From Macrostomum hystrix (lineage: Eukaryota; Platyhelminthes; Macrostomidae): a stretch of DNA of 64,000 bases. Below the pieces are notes generated by a model that was not told where the DNA came from, searched no databases, and was given only the letters and a program-made list of their open reading frames with translations. The translations under genes and the position numbers were made by a program. The DNA is taken from contig CATNEN010000001.1 of NCBI GenBank assembly GCA_950097015.1, positions 12,856,001 to 12,920,000 on the forward strand. The letters run 5' to 3'. Positions 12,487 to 24,813 of the stretch are shown piece after piece; within the stretch, counting starts at the first letter, position 1; each line of letters starts with the position of its first letter.

Positions 12487-12779
12487 AAGCTGCTTATAAA
12501 CAGAAGTCTTAAATAATCTGCATATTACACTACTGAATCTTGAGCGATATTCTTGAAATTAGATTGCAGAGTACGTATATCAATATTATAGAGTTATGAC
12601 TATTATATATATGAATTATAAAGCAGAACCCTTGTAAGTAGCATATTGCATTGTGAAATATTTTATTGCATATTTCATTTAAGCATGGAAATAAAAATAG
12701 CAAACGTAAAAATGCATCATATTCATGCAATCTGCTTGCGGTGCAAATAACCCCAGTTTACATTTCTAGCTACAGCTGA

Positions 12780-12904
12780 ATTCCAATTTGATGGCTTACT
12801 GCTGAAGAGGCTGTTAAACGCCAGCTGTGCGCATACGGCGGCTCTAACTATGAGGCCGTCAGTCATAATAGCTTTACCTTAGCGGACAGTTCCGGCAAAA
12901 AAGT
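12780..12904 (+). promoter_or_regulatory. Possible non-coding first exon of CFAP97
   Basis: A GC-richer stretch upstream of the CFAP97 ATG ends at a consensus donor (AAAAAAGT|GTAAGTC near 12904). The acceptor would be just upstream of 13191. This fits a 5' UTR exon, but no promoter motif is clear. Confidence 0.3.
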
Positions 12905-13190
12905 GTAAGTCAGAATCATAATTTAGAATTAACGAGCATGTTATATATTAACAAATATAACTGTAAAAATTGAGCAAAGAGTTCTATATCGCTAAAATGT
13001 TATTGCTTTAAAGTATTAAAAACCATGCTTTAGTAATTTATATATTCTTTAGAAAACAATTCAGTTGTTTTTTAGGCGTTAGGATACATTTAATCTCTTA
13101 AAGTCTGGCTATTTCATTTTCACTTCAATAACAATAATTGTTCTTTAATATTTCTCACTGACATATTCAGCTTATTTTTTATTTAATGTA

Positions 13191-16100
13191 ATGTCTCATT
13201 TAAAACCAAGCTATGACGATGAAGAATTAAAAGGATCAGTTGATCACGATTTCTTCTCTGATGGCTCAGAAAGCGCGAGGAAAGCAGAGTAAGTATGCAC
13301 GGTTCGTTGTTTTTTGGTCCTGCCTACAGTCTACCTAAGCTCGAGCTAAGAATCTAACATTTTTTTCAATATTGAGAATTATTATAGAAAGCAGCAAATT
13401 CGGTAGTAAAATCTAAAGCTTAGGGTAACTGAAGAGAAGTTTTCTATGCCTTTTAATTTAGCATCTAGGGTTTTCCCAAAAGCTAGTTATTGAGCTGCAC
13501 GTCTCTAATGGGTGTTACAGTTCAGTCAAAGTTCTAAATCCTTTCTTGTTATATCGAATATTAGTGCGAAATAAATAATGCCATATCAAGACCTAGGGCT
13601 AAATCAGCTTTTAATAAGATTCAAATTATAAATATAAATCCTAATAAATACAAATATGTAACATAACATTGATGCATATAAATAATTAATAGCACGGCTA
13701 TGTTATGTAATTAGGAAAATCTCATGGAAATGCCATATATGCCTACATATCTACATTTTATCATGGCTTTAAAGTTCCTGAGTAAGTCTAAAAATATTTT
13801 GCTATTTATCTATACTTTTAGTAAACCTGTTGTCTGCTGCACCTGGATGTTAAATAAAGGTTTTGCATGCTGGGAATGTTTAGAATTATAGCATTTTTTG
13901 CTTTGTAAATAATTTTATTATTGTTATTTTTTATAATTATTTATATATTTTACAATACACTATATAGACAATATTTTATAATATTGATAAAATCGCCCCT
14001 TTAAGTATCTGGGCTGTTGTGTATTTTCTAATATACTTAATGCTAAATTTTATTTCAAAATATAAACTCCTTCCTCCATAAATGTTAGCTAGGTATCACA
14101 GGATCTTAAAATTTTGTCAGAATGGCATAATTGATATGTTATTTGGATTGGAGATTGGGATCAAGGATTGTCTAATTTCTGTCAGCTCAGAAAAAAGAGC
14201 AAATAAATATTTATCTAGATGTTTTTTAAAATGTTGATTAAACATTTGTGTAATTTGTGTTAACAATTTTGTAATCCACACAGCCAAACCAGATGTCTAC
14301 TCAGTCTGCATACCTTATACAATTAGATAGGTTAGCGTGGTGATAAGAGCTTAAGTATAGTAATAGCTTTTCTGCATTCGTTTTGAATGAAGTGTACTTT
14401 TATTTGTACTTTTGTTTACAATTGTCAATTTGACACAATGTTCTCTTGATATTTTAGGCGTCATTAATGACGACTTTTGGTAAGGCAAAAAATGACATTG
14501 AATTAAAGTCCTTCACCAAAGAAATATCACAGTCCAATTGATAAAATGTTTGTTAGTCACACTGAATCGCTGACTTAGACACTCTCGCCTAAAGCCAGAC
14601 TGGATGCAGCTCACAGAAACACGACCATGCAAATTGCAACTCGCTATGAGTCACAAATTGAAGAATCTGCTGATTCTATCCAGATAGCCGTTGGCAGCCA
14701 AAGCTTATTAATTATTAATTTGTTTTATTGGTTGCCATCGTCTGTCAATGGCGGGTAGTATGCATATTTCATGGAATTTATTAGTCGATGGGGAGACTCG
14801 TGCTCACGCATGCATGCTTAAGCTTAGCCAGGCAAAGATGCACAGAGACAGGCCAGGCATGCAGTGTCTTTGTGCAATCGGTAATCTAGTTTAACTTCTT
14901 TCTAATATTTTTTCGTTACCCAGAATTTTGTACTCTCGCCAACTTGAAATTAGAAATCGAAATCACCTTTAGCCAATTTTTATTTCAATCTTCACGTGGC
15001 CAACTGACTCGTCACTCTTGGAGGTTATCCGTCCCAAAAGTTCTTCTTTTAATTATTTTTCATCGCAGGGACGACGCTCAGCCCAGCGCCCGCAGTACAG
15101 GGAGTCGCCGCTCGAAGCTGAACTCAAATCGGAGCAGAACTCCGCCATCGCCGGACCAGTCCCTCGTCAGGCAGGCTGGCAGGTCGCGATCGCCGTCTCC
15201 GGCCAGTTCCAGACGTAGCCGCAGCAGCAGCAACGACGGCCAAGTGGAAACTGACAGGTCGAGAAAGGCCGCTAAAGCAGATCAGTCGACTGGGTCGAAT
15301 CAAAATGTGGCGGCCAAGCGGAGACGAAGTAGCCGAAGCGCCTCGTTGAGTCACTCGTCAAGAAGTGCCAGCAGCAGCCGCAGTGGCAGCACCAAGGCCA
15401 GCAGAAGCCGAAGCGGCAGCAGAAGTAGCAGCGCCAGCGACGTCACCGACGTCAGCCCGCTGTCTTCGCCTCGACCGGACAGTCCGAGAGCTGGCGGAGG
15501 AGCGCCTGGAACATCCAGCGGTAAGCCGCCAAGGGCCAGCCAAGGAAGAGGACAGGTTCACGTAGCCGAGGAGCGAGACGAGGACAGGATCAACATGGAG
15601 ACCATTGTGCGGGCTCTCGTTGAACTGGACAAGCGGAGATGCCAGTCAGCTGGACCTCAGCGAACCGGTGAGAACTGTTAGAATTGAGTGGCAGTTGGCT
15701 GACACTGGGCATGAGAATTCAAACGAGCACCTTCTGCCCCGACCCCCCCCACCTAGGATTTCACAGCGGCTCGCAGTCAATGAGTCGAATTCACGACATC
15801 GAAGCTGAGAACCAGCGACTTCTTTACAGTCTCATGCGCACCAAAAACCGCGACAAGAAGCCGTCGAACATTGATCCGCCAGTTAAGAGGCCGCATCACT
15901 CTACTGTCAATAGGCAGAAAGAGCAGCGCAGAATTGAAGAAGAGAATCGGGTAAGTGATTGACCTGTCTAACAGGTGATTGACCTGTCTAACAGGTGATT
16001 GACCTGCCTAACAGGTGATTTAACATGCCTAACAGGTGATTGACCTGTCTAACAGGTGATTGACCTGTCTAACAGGTGATTAACCTGTCTAACAGGTGAT

Positions 16101-16699
16101 TAACCTGTCTAACAGGTGATTAACCTGTCTAACAGGTGATTAACCTGTCTAACAGGTGATTGACCTGTCTAACAGTTGATTGACCTGTCTTACAGGTGAC
16201 CAAGCTGTCTAAAAGGCGACAGACCTGTCTAACAGTTAATATCCTGAAGAGCCTAACATTTACTCTGACCTAACATTACCTGCCGCCATGCGAATTCCAG
16301 AAAATCTTTCAACGCCTGAAGCAGATCAGGCCAACCAAAGGTATGAGTCGCGGGGAGATGATCAGCGATTATAAACGGCAAGCTAGCTTCGGCTTACCGC
16401 TTTCCCTTCTCGGCGAAGATGTGAAGTACAGGCCACCCAGGATCACTCACAATCCGTACTGCCAGCCGGTGTCTCGAGTGCATTCCTCCAGCAGCATGGT
16501 GCACCAAGGCGGTCCTAGTACCAGCGGCGTCGGTAGCGTCTCAAGGTCGTCGTCTAGACCAGGTTCTGCGGCGTCGCGAGCCTCTGCAGCGTCCGGGCGA
16601 GGCACCGCAACCGCAGCTGGAGCTACTCGAGGCGGTGCAACTCGCGCTGGTGGCGGAGCTGCCTCCTCAGGCAGGGCCGGATGGCCAGCGGGCTGGTGA
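13191..16699 (+). CDS. CFAP97: CFAP97 / hemingway (KIAA1430 domain) ciliary protein
   Basis: Four coding exons join in phase: 13191-13288, 15069-15667, 15757-15950, 16301-16699 (429 aa). The N terminus carries the acidic motif GSVDHDFFSDGSES, matching the conserved start of vertebrate CFAP97. Exon 2 encodes an Arg/Ser-rich disordered region. Exons 3 and 4 encode the hemingway domain: RIHDIEAENQRLLYSLMR, then NRQKEQRRIEEENRKIF, QRLKQIRPTKGMSRGEM and SDYKRQASFG. The C terminus is Ser/Gly/Ala/Arg-rich and ends WPAGW. CFAP97 members associate with motile cilia and axonemes; the fly homologue hemingway is needed for sensory cilia and sperm flagella. Intron 3 holds a 20-bp minisatellite. Confidence 0.9.
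15956..16240. repeat. 20-bp minisatellite in CFAP97 intron 3, about 13 copies
   Basis: The unit GTGATTGACCTGTCTAACAG begins 5 bp inside the intron and runs for about 12 clear copies, then decays to about 16240. Each junction between units reads CTGTCTAACAG|GTGATT, a pyrimidine-rich AG directly followed by GT. Confidence 0.93.
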
Positions 16700-18432
16700 A
16701 TATGTAGCCAATCTCCCCCAAATCGATCGATAAGTAGATAAAATTTGATTAAGCATAAATTCTTGTTTAATTAATATGACTTTCCGTGTAAATTAACTCG
16801 GTAGTTTCGTTGGACTATCTTTAGATTTAGTTCATTTGTTACTTCAATCAGTTGGTCACGTTATCTGTTAGTAACTCACTACGCTCGTAACGAAAAAATA
16901 ATTTCATTCTTAGCTCTTGCGTCCAATAGAAACCGACCTTGTTTGTTTCTAGGCAACAAAGCACTATGCTGGCACATACGGTGTAACTTGGTGTCGCAGA
17001 TAAAGGTTGCTTTCAATGCCGAAGATTAACTTGTCTCCATAAATTTCAGAATCAGATAAAGTCTTATTTCTGGTTTAAGCAAGGCCAGCTTCTTGTGTAT
17101 TTCTGTAGACTGCCTTGCATATCATGCTTACCTGAATACTGACACAATGTGATAACTTTCTGTTTATTTTCTTTCTTATATTGCTTAAAAATCAATATTT
17201 CTTCTTTGAAAGCTATGTTTTATGTAATCTTTTGACCGTCCATTTTACCCGTTCATTCACGACAAGTGTGTAGCAACTGTTCCACTATAACACATTTCCA
17301 ATGCCGTTATTCTATTACATTCGAATCAGAAAAAGCAAAGGTTTTTTAAATATACGAAACGATGTAGTGTTTGAAGAGTTAACATATTTCAGATGAAGAC
17401 ATATTTCTATTAGTTTCACACAAATTTTACTGACATTCACTCTACTAGATATCGTGAGTTATATAGATTTTTTCTTATGGAATTCTGTCCAACTTTTGCG
17501 ACAATTGTTCCCTTAATACACTTGAAGGTCGAGCAGACTGTCTGTCATTCTGGGCTTACAAACAACTGCATTGTAGTACAGAAACGATTTGTACTATGTC
17601 TTATATGTTAAACTGTCTGACAATAAATAAATATCCGCTATACTGCTTTCATATTTTGAGGAAATTCTTGTGAGTTTAGAAATCGAAAAACAGCAAGCAT
17701 TGTTAATTTCTTTGCAATATTTTAATTCTCTCCCTATAATATAGTAAAATTTCAGTAAAAGTTAGTTTGTTTGTCTTTGACAATTTTACAAACTAAAATT
17801 AACTTAAACAAACAAAGCGGAGGTCGACCCTGACTATAAACTTACATTTTGTATCGTAATGGAAGTCTCTAAATATAAAAAAACGTTTTAAAAGTATCCG
17901 AGCCTATTAAATAGTCAGATCAACACTCTCGAGTTTGCTAGTTGCCATCATGTAATAAACTATGATTTCATTTCATCGGTCCAATTAGCTCAATGCCTAT
18001 AAGAATATTGCTACCTTCCTGTGCAAATTGTTTTCAGTTTAGGGAGGGAATGATGTATAAATTTCTAATTTAGGAGTTTAATAAATCATTGCGTTTGTAT
18101 AAGTTGCGGAATGAACTAAATCTAAACAAAACGAAACATCTTCCATCTTGTTTAAGATTTTGCACAAGTATTGCAATGTCAGATATAACCAGCAATATCC
18201 GCGACCGCCTCTTCCAACATACTAATAAGGAACTTTGCGACTCTGCTAATAATTTACCTGACGAATTCGTAGGCGTCAAATTTATTGTCTATTTACGAAC
18301 CCGAAGGCACTGGCCATCATTTAGAAGACAGAGAGGAAAATTTATTTTTGATTTTAATAACATTAGCAACCGGATGTCGACAGCGTGAACAAGTCCATAC
18401 AGACTATGCAAACCGCCTTTGGACCATCTATA
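16700..18432. other. Intergenic AT-rich DNA
   Basis: Includes the CFAP97 3' UTR (AATAAATAAATA near 17623 is a candidate polyadenylation region) and the upstream region of MP1. The frames near 18089-18388 lack splice support and any recognisable domain. I see no gene. Confidence 0.5.
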
Positions 18433-20279
18433 ATGCATTCTTTCGGTAAGTACTCGCTAATAGCGAGATTCTCATGAGATCGAAGAACTTAATTTATAGT
18501 TGACAATATACGTAATGAATTCTCGCTTCAGTCCTGCTTCTGCTGACTGCGGCCGTGGCTCAGGCCTCGGTCTCGGTGACACGAACCAGCAGCCCTGACA
18601 TGCACCCGTCGGCAATGGAGATCGAGGTCCAGCTGCGAGACTCAAACAAGAAGATCCGCATCCCGCTGACAAAGACCGACGACTTTGAGAACATTCCAGT
18701 GACTGTGGCCGAGAACGGAGTCTCGAGGACCTTCTCGTCTCACCAGATTCACCACGCGAGTCACGCTCACTACAGAGACATCGAGACCAAGTCCGTGATC
18801 AGCGTCCGTCACGTGAACGGCCAGAGGCGCATCAGTGGTCACGTGATGCACGAGACAACGTCGTATTTTCTTGAGCCACTCAGCGAAGCAAGTCACAGTG
18901 TCACAGAAAATGTTGCTAGTCCACTTTTCATCGCCCGGAAAGTTAGAACTCCAAAGCTCAGGGTCCATCAGAAAGGCAAGACTGCTTCACCAAAATATAA
19001 TGTGGAGCTTCGTCTGCTACTTGACAGCACTGTGTGGCAAGCATTCAAGGCAATCTATGAAACAGAATCAGAGACTCTTACTGAGCTGCACTACTATTAT
19101 TCCCACATCTTGAACGGTATCAGCACGGCATTCAGGAACATCGGCACGCCGTCCATCAATGTCACCTGCGTCGGCATGACCATCTCGAAAACCTTAACAG
19201 ATGATGCTTGGATGGCGGGTGAAGGTAAATTGTTGACGCTGTAAAATAAAAAGATATATAGAGCCTGTAATACAGTCAATAATTTGAAAAAATTAACTTA
19301 CAAGCATGCATTAAGTTTTCTTGTCGTCCTTACCCTCACGAACGCAATATTGCTTTTGAAAGTTACCGAAGGCAAGAAGATCCTGAAAGCCATGTCTAGC
19401 TACATCGTCGGCAAGACCGCAGATCACTTCATGGCCTTCACTCGCATGGACATCAGCAGTGACGGGAGCTTCTCCGTGTGCGGCATGGCTTATCTTGGCG
19501 GTGTCTGCAAGAGCACAAAAGTCAGCATCAACGAGGACCAGGGACTTCAGAGCTGGGGTACCGCCGCTCACCAGCTTGGTCACAACCTGGGCTCTCATCA
19601 CGACAGCAGTGGCAATACCTGTAGCCCAGACACTAAGAACATAATGGCACCGTCTAGAGGAGTCTACAGCCTGACAGACGTGGCCAACTCATACCGGTTC
19701 TCAGCTTGCTCAGTGTTCTACATGACACGCCATCTCAGTTCACTTCGTAAGTTCGGACTTACTGTACACAGTCCAAAAGCAATATTTTCTAGGAAATTTT
19801 AGCTCGTGAAGCTCTTCGAAACCTCGATTCCAGGAAGTCCGAATTGCCTGACATCAGAGCTGCAACCTCGGTACGCGAACTCGCCCGTCAACGTGCGCGA
19901 AGGCGCTCGTCTGACACTCGACCAGGTGTGCCGGCTAGCGATGCCCTATAGTCCTGGAAAGCTCTTTGTTTCTACCGAGGATTTCATCAGACCAGCGACC
20001 ATCTGCGCCCGGATCTTCTGCCACACCAATCCCATGAAGGCGATCAGCTTGGGAGGAATGCGCGCTCCGGTCGGCACTCCGTGCGGCGACAGGAAGAGCT
20101 GCAACTGGAACGGCGAGTGCACAGCCGACAGCACCGCACCGTCGGCTGACGAAACCTGCTTCTGGGGCGACTCGTGGAGTAACTGCGCCACATGGAAGAC
20201 CTACATTGAGAACAAGTGGACGTCCTGCACTGAGAGTACCAAGAAGGGCTGCTGCAGATCTCTCGCCTCGCTGTGTTAG
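18433..20279 (+). CDS. MP1: secreted reprolysin-like protein with dead active site
   Basis: Four exons join in phase: 18433-18445 (ATG plus three codons plus G), 18532-19224, 19363-19746, 19834-20279 (511 aa). A hydrophobic signal peptide (MHSFVLLLLTAAVAQA) precedes a His-rich prodomain ending near SYFLEP, then an M12B/reprolysin-type catalytic domain, then a Cys-rich tail with PGK ... ICARIFC and GTPCG ... CNWNGEC motifs like the ADAMTS Cys-rich module. The zinc motif reads HQLGHNLGSHHD. All three His ligands and the following Asp are present, but the catalytic Glu is Gln (codon CAG where MP2 and MP3 have GAG). The RRKRQ furin site seen between prodomain and catalytic domain in MP2 and MP3 is absent; MP1 has KVRTPKLRVHQKGKT there. 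The acceptor of exon 3 is an unusual AAAG. It is probably a secreted pseudoprotease. Confidence 0.82.
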
Positions 20280-22005
20280 ATGTACAATTTGTGTTTACCT
20301 TGCATGCTGAGTAGCAAACGTTTAAAAGCTCATTATATTCCGATTTTCAAGTAGCATAAGTTCCTATGGCAAATTAGCAATAGTAATTTGAGGGATTGAA
20401 TTGATTCAAAATGAGAAAACGAAATTTGTTTAAGTTGGGCCATGAATCGACTATGATTAGCAGTTTTTTATCAGTGACTTTTTATCCCTGCTTTCTTGTT
20501 GCTTGGATTGTCAACTGTTTTATGCGTGTTAAATTTTACTTAAGCAGAATCAATCGAAATGATTTATGTTTTTTATTCATGTAATGTGCGCCATCAAAGC
20601 GTCTTATTGACTAGTGAAATGAGTTCTTAATGTCAATGCATTCAAATGCTCTATGCTGATTGCAGCAATCCTATTATGACTGTTGTGCCGCATGATAATA
20701 AACTGCTATCTGTGGGTATGTGTTAGATGTGCATTGCCCTATTTTTTCAGTTAATAGTTGCTTTGAAGAATAAGAGAAGCTGAGGAGTATATTCAGACTA
20801 AAATAAAGTCAACTTTAGAATGATTCATTGGCTACAGTTCAAAAAGCTTTTTTACATGTCGTAATAATCATTGCTTAGCACAACATTAAAAAACTAAATT
20901 TTTGTTCATCTCCAAGTTGTAGTTTCTGAAGGCAAGATAACTGGCGCCACACGAACGGTGGCTCGTGAGTCCGAGGACTGGATTGACTGATGAGGTCGCC
21001 GCGATTTCGCACCTGGTTAAGCAGAGAAGTTAGGAGAATAAATTGGAGAGTTCATTGTTAAATGTATTAGTTTTCGACATTAATTTCGACACAAAATAGC
21101 TTTCGACACTTTCTTCTCTACTTAATCTCGCTTAACTTCCTGCTGCAGACTTTTCAATAGACACTTGCAATTTCCGCGAAGAACTGTGAAGAATGTTGCA
21201 TGACAAAAACTAATTAATTCCACAATCAGTCCAGTTATTTGGAAAGAAAAACATTACGAGACTCGTAGACCACAACGAGCTATAAGCATTAAAACGCAGT
21301 TAACCAGATTGACCCAGCGATTGCTGATACCAATTAAACTGTTACAGTAGAAAAATACAGTGTTGCGCCTCGCTAAAAGACCATTAGAGTCGGGATTCGA
21401 ACCTTGGAACTTCAAGTCGTTAATACGACACTGAAATCATTAGACTGCAACAATCGAAACACCGGCCATCAAAACCCTTTGGGCAATAATAGTGAATTGT
21501 TTTCATGAAGCATTGAACTTTCAGTAAAACCTGATTTCCCTTTCTCAGCTCGCTCACAAACATTCAGTTTGCTCAGACACTGACTGAAACCCAAATACTC
21601 GGAGGTGTAGCACGCAACACAAACACAAATCTACAAACGTTGTCTCACGTAACTGAGCCGATTGAAAAAAATAATAAAACAGTTCAGGTCATGGTTGAAT
21701 CTTTCTTGGACAGGATATTGATCGACCAAAAACATGTGAAACAGACTTGATGATAAAATTGGTCAACTTAAGCACTAGAGTAGCAGTTTAATATCCGGAA
21801 AAAAACAAATGCCAATTGAACTCTAACAATACGAGCCAGAAGAAAAAAATCAATTTCCTACAAAACAAGCAATTTGTGATGCGTATAAATAAGGCTTTAA
21901 TTCTAGCGCAAAGGTGACCATATTGTTCAAGTGGTGAAATTTCGGTTCTGAAGTAGTCATCTGCTCATTGTGCGTAAAAAACTTCGTGAACCACTAACTC
22001 TTGTC
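20280..22005. other. Spacer between MP1 and MP2
   Basis: AT-rich DNA with no supported gene. It contains the MP1 3' UTR and one reverse-orientation tRNA-like SINE head near 21375-21460. Confidence 0.5.
21375..21460 (-). mobile_element. tRNA-like SINE head fragment
   Basis: The reverse complement contains AAGGTTCGAATCCCGACTC, a B box, and upstream TCTAATGATTTCAGTGTCG in place of the A box. This is similar to SINE-A heads elsewhere in the window. The body is not recognisable. Confidence 0.5.
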
Positions 22006-23868
22006 ATGCAGAATATTGGTAAGAACTCTGTTTCAATAGTAAAAATTCATGCGCGCAGTATTAATACCAACAATTAAGTTAAAAAAACAAAACTAATTTC
22101 AGTCCTTCTTCTGCTGACTGTCGCCGTGGCTCAGGCCTCGGTCTCAGTGACCCGAACCAGCAGCCCTGACATGCACCCGTCGGCAATGGAGCTCGAGGTC
22201 CAGCTGCCAGACTCAAACAAGAAGATCCGCATCCCGCTGACAAAGACCGACGACTTTGAGAACATTCCAGTGACTGTGGCCGAGAACGGAGTCTCGAGGA
22301 CCTTCTCGTCTCACCAGATTCACCACGCGAGTCACGCTCACTACAGAGACATCGAGACCAAGTCCGTGATTAGCGTCCGTCACGTGAACGGCCAGAGGCG
22401 CATCAGTGGTCACGTGATGCACGAGGGAACCTCGTACTTCCTCGAGCCTCTCGGTGAGTCCGACCACAATGTTCGAATGAACGCCCTGAACCCGGCAGAC
22501 ATGGCCAAGAAGATCAAGATCGTCAGGGACATTGAGAGTCGCAGAAAGAGGCAGACAAATAAAGATTCAACAACGTACAAGGTCGAAATCTACCTGCTTA
22601 TCGATAGTAGAGTGTGGAGTGCTTTCAAGACCATCTATGTTACTGATGCTGCTGCTCTTACCGAAATACACTACTACTACACTCACATCCTGAACGGAAT
22701 CGACACTACCTATAGGAACATTGGAACACCGTCCATCAGCGTCAGCTGCATCGGCATGACCATCTCGAAGACCTTGGCCGACGATACTTGGATGGCCGGC
22801 GAAGGTATGATGGTACACGTTTTTTCTTAATGCTACTTTGTGACAGAAAGTCCTCTATGCCATAAAAAACCGACGCATATCTTCAGATACTGAGGGTAGC
22901 AACATTCTGAAGGCAATGACCAGTTACATTGTTGGCAAGACCGCCGCCGATCACTTCATGGCCTTCACTCGCATGGACATAAGTGGCAGCGGGAGCTTCT
23001 CAGTGTGCGGCATGGCCTACGTTGGCGGTGTCTGCAAGAGCACAAAAGTCAGCATCAACGAAGATCAGGGACTTCAGAGCTGGGGCACCGCCGCCCATGA
23101 GCTTGGTCACAACCTGGGCTCTCGTCACGACAGCAGTGGTAATACCTGTAGCTCTGCCACCAAGAACATTATGGCACCGTCTAGCGGGTTCTACAGCCTG
23201 ACAGACGTCGCCAACTCATACCGGTTCTCATCTTGCTCAGTTTCATCCATGGTTAGCTACCTGAGCACTCTGGGTAAACTGTCACTTGAATTCTCCATTT
23301 CTTACTTCAAAAAGTTTTATTTTAATTTTCCGAGGCCAATAATTTGATGTTAAAAATCCGAATCTATGTCGTATCTTTAAGGATAATGTGGTTGATTTCT
23401 TATGACCTGAAATACGGAACAGGATCGAGCAACTGCATGACATCTGACCAGGGCACCCGCCTTGCTGAGCTTTCCTCAAGCACTTTCGAGGGTGCCCGCA
23501 TGACGCTCGACCAGGTGTGCCGTCTGGCCATGCCTAACAGTCCAGGAAAGTTCTTCCTCACTAGCGAGCTGTCCGCCACACCGGCCGGCATCTGCGCCTC
23601 AATCTACTGCACCACCAGCTCCGGCGGAGGCACTTCCACCGGCGGACTCCGCGCTCCCGCCGGCACTCCGTGCGGCGACAGGAAGAGCTGCAACTGGAAC
23701 GGCGAGTGCACAGCCGACAGCACCGCACCGTCGGCTGACGAAACCTGCTTCTGGGGCGACTCGTGGAGTAACTGCGCCACATGGAAGACCTACATTGAGA
23801 ACAAGTGGACATCCTGCACTGAGAGTGCCAAGAAGGGCTGCTGCAAGTCTCTGGCCACGCTTTGCTAA
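22006..23868 (+). CDS. MP2: secreted reprolysin-like metalloprotease, apparently active
   Basis: Four exons join in phase: 22006-22018, 22103-22804, 22887-23273, 23423-23868 (515 aa). The order is signal peptide (MQNIVLLLLTVAVAQA), prodomain almost identical to MP1, furin-type site SRRKRQTN, catalytic domain with an intact HELGHNLGSRHD zinc motif and Met-turn (NIMAPS), then the ADAMTS-like Cys-rich tail ending KKGCCKSLATLC. All ligands and the catalytic Glu are present. Such secreted M12B enzymes cleave extracellular proteins. There is no thrombospondin repeat or transmembrane segment, so this is shorter than ADAM or ADAMTS proteins. One extra Ala (KTAADHF) distinguishes the start of exon 3 from MP1 and MP3. 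Confidence 0.88.
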
Positions 23869-24119
23869 CTGCTTATGAGACCGCAATGTTGTCTGCAATA
23901 AGTTCCTAATCTAATGTTCTGAGACGTAATCTCAAGTTTATGACGCAAAAATATTTGTTTTTGGTTGTGGGGAGAGCACAAAATACATTTTTTGAAATCT
24001 CAATGAGCTTCAATGAGTAAGAAATTTTCAATGATTTATGTTGTCGGTCACGAATAAGTTAATTACAATGTACTAGTGTATTACTAGTGTACAGTACTAT
24101 CTTTAAATGTTTACTTAAA

Positions 24120-24405
24120 ATGGAAAATTTGGAATCAACAACTAAAGCGATTCTACAACGCGACTCCAATTTTCCGGTCTGGATGGAGCGCTCAGCTTCC
24201 GGAAGATGCCCGCTTGTCTGCGTTCGACAAGCTCAAGTGTCTCTGGGCCGAAGTCTCACAGCAGCTCGATGCCAACCGGAAGTCGTGCCAGTCGCCAAGG
24301 TGGGCGTGTACTGGGCGCCTCGGCTATGGCAGCGGAAGCAGTCAGATAAATGTAGGCGCAGGTGTGAATGACCGACGCGAGTCACGTTCCGCCAGGTCCT
24401 GCTGA
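24120..24405 (+). other. GC-rich possible coding remnant
   Basis: One frame (24160-24405) reads through motifs such as LSAFDKLKCLWAEVSQQL with coding-like composition before a TGA at 24403. No start, donor or acceptor supports a gene, and flanking frames are broken. It could be a decayed retrocopy of an unidentified gene. Confidence 0.25.
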
Positions 24406-24813
24406 GCCGTCGTAGGTTGATGGTCGCGGTCGCGCTTCGATTTCCGACAGGTGGTTGCCTTCTCGGCCTTCTCGGCTGCACCAGTCACCGGCCTTGTCCA
24501 GCGCTTTTCGGCATTCGCAGAAGAGCTTCAAATATTACGAATATTTTGAATTTACTTTTACTTCTAACAGCCCGTCAGCGTCACGAAATGCTGCTTATCC
24601 AATTGCCACGCAGCCTATGCTGGGGCTCCATGCACTTTCCAGGAAGTAGACAGGCGAGACCTTTAGATTGGGCAGGTGTTTCAGAGGGTATTAAATTTTG
24701 CGAATGTACACTGCTTCCGATCAGCTCAATTCTATAAAGGTGCCGCGAAACAGTGCGAAACTCAGTCTGAGAGTTTAATTTAGACTTCCTTCCCGGTACT
24801 TCAGAATATAGCG

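Noticed and set aside
20930-21030. CTGATGAG close to a GC-rich stem, resembling a hammerhead ribozyme core
   Set aside because: The required GAAA opposite the core is missing (the sequence has GATTTC) and helices I and III cannot be drawn.
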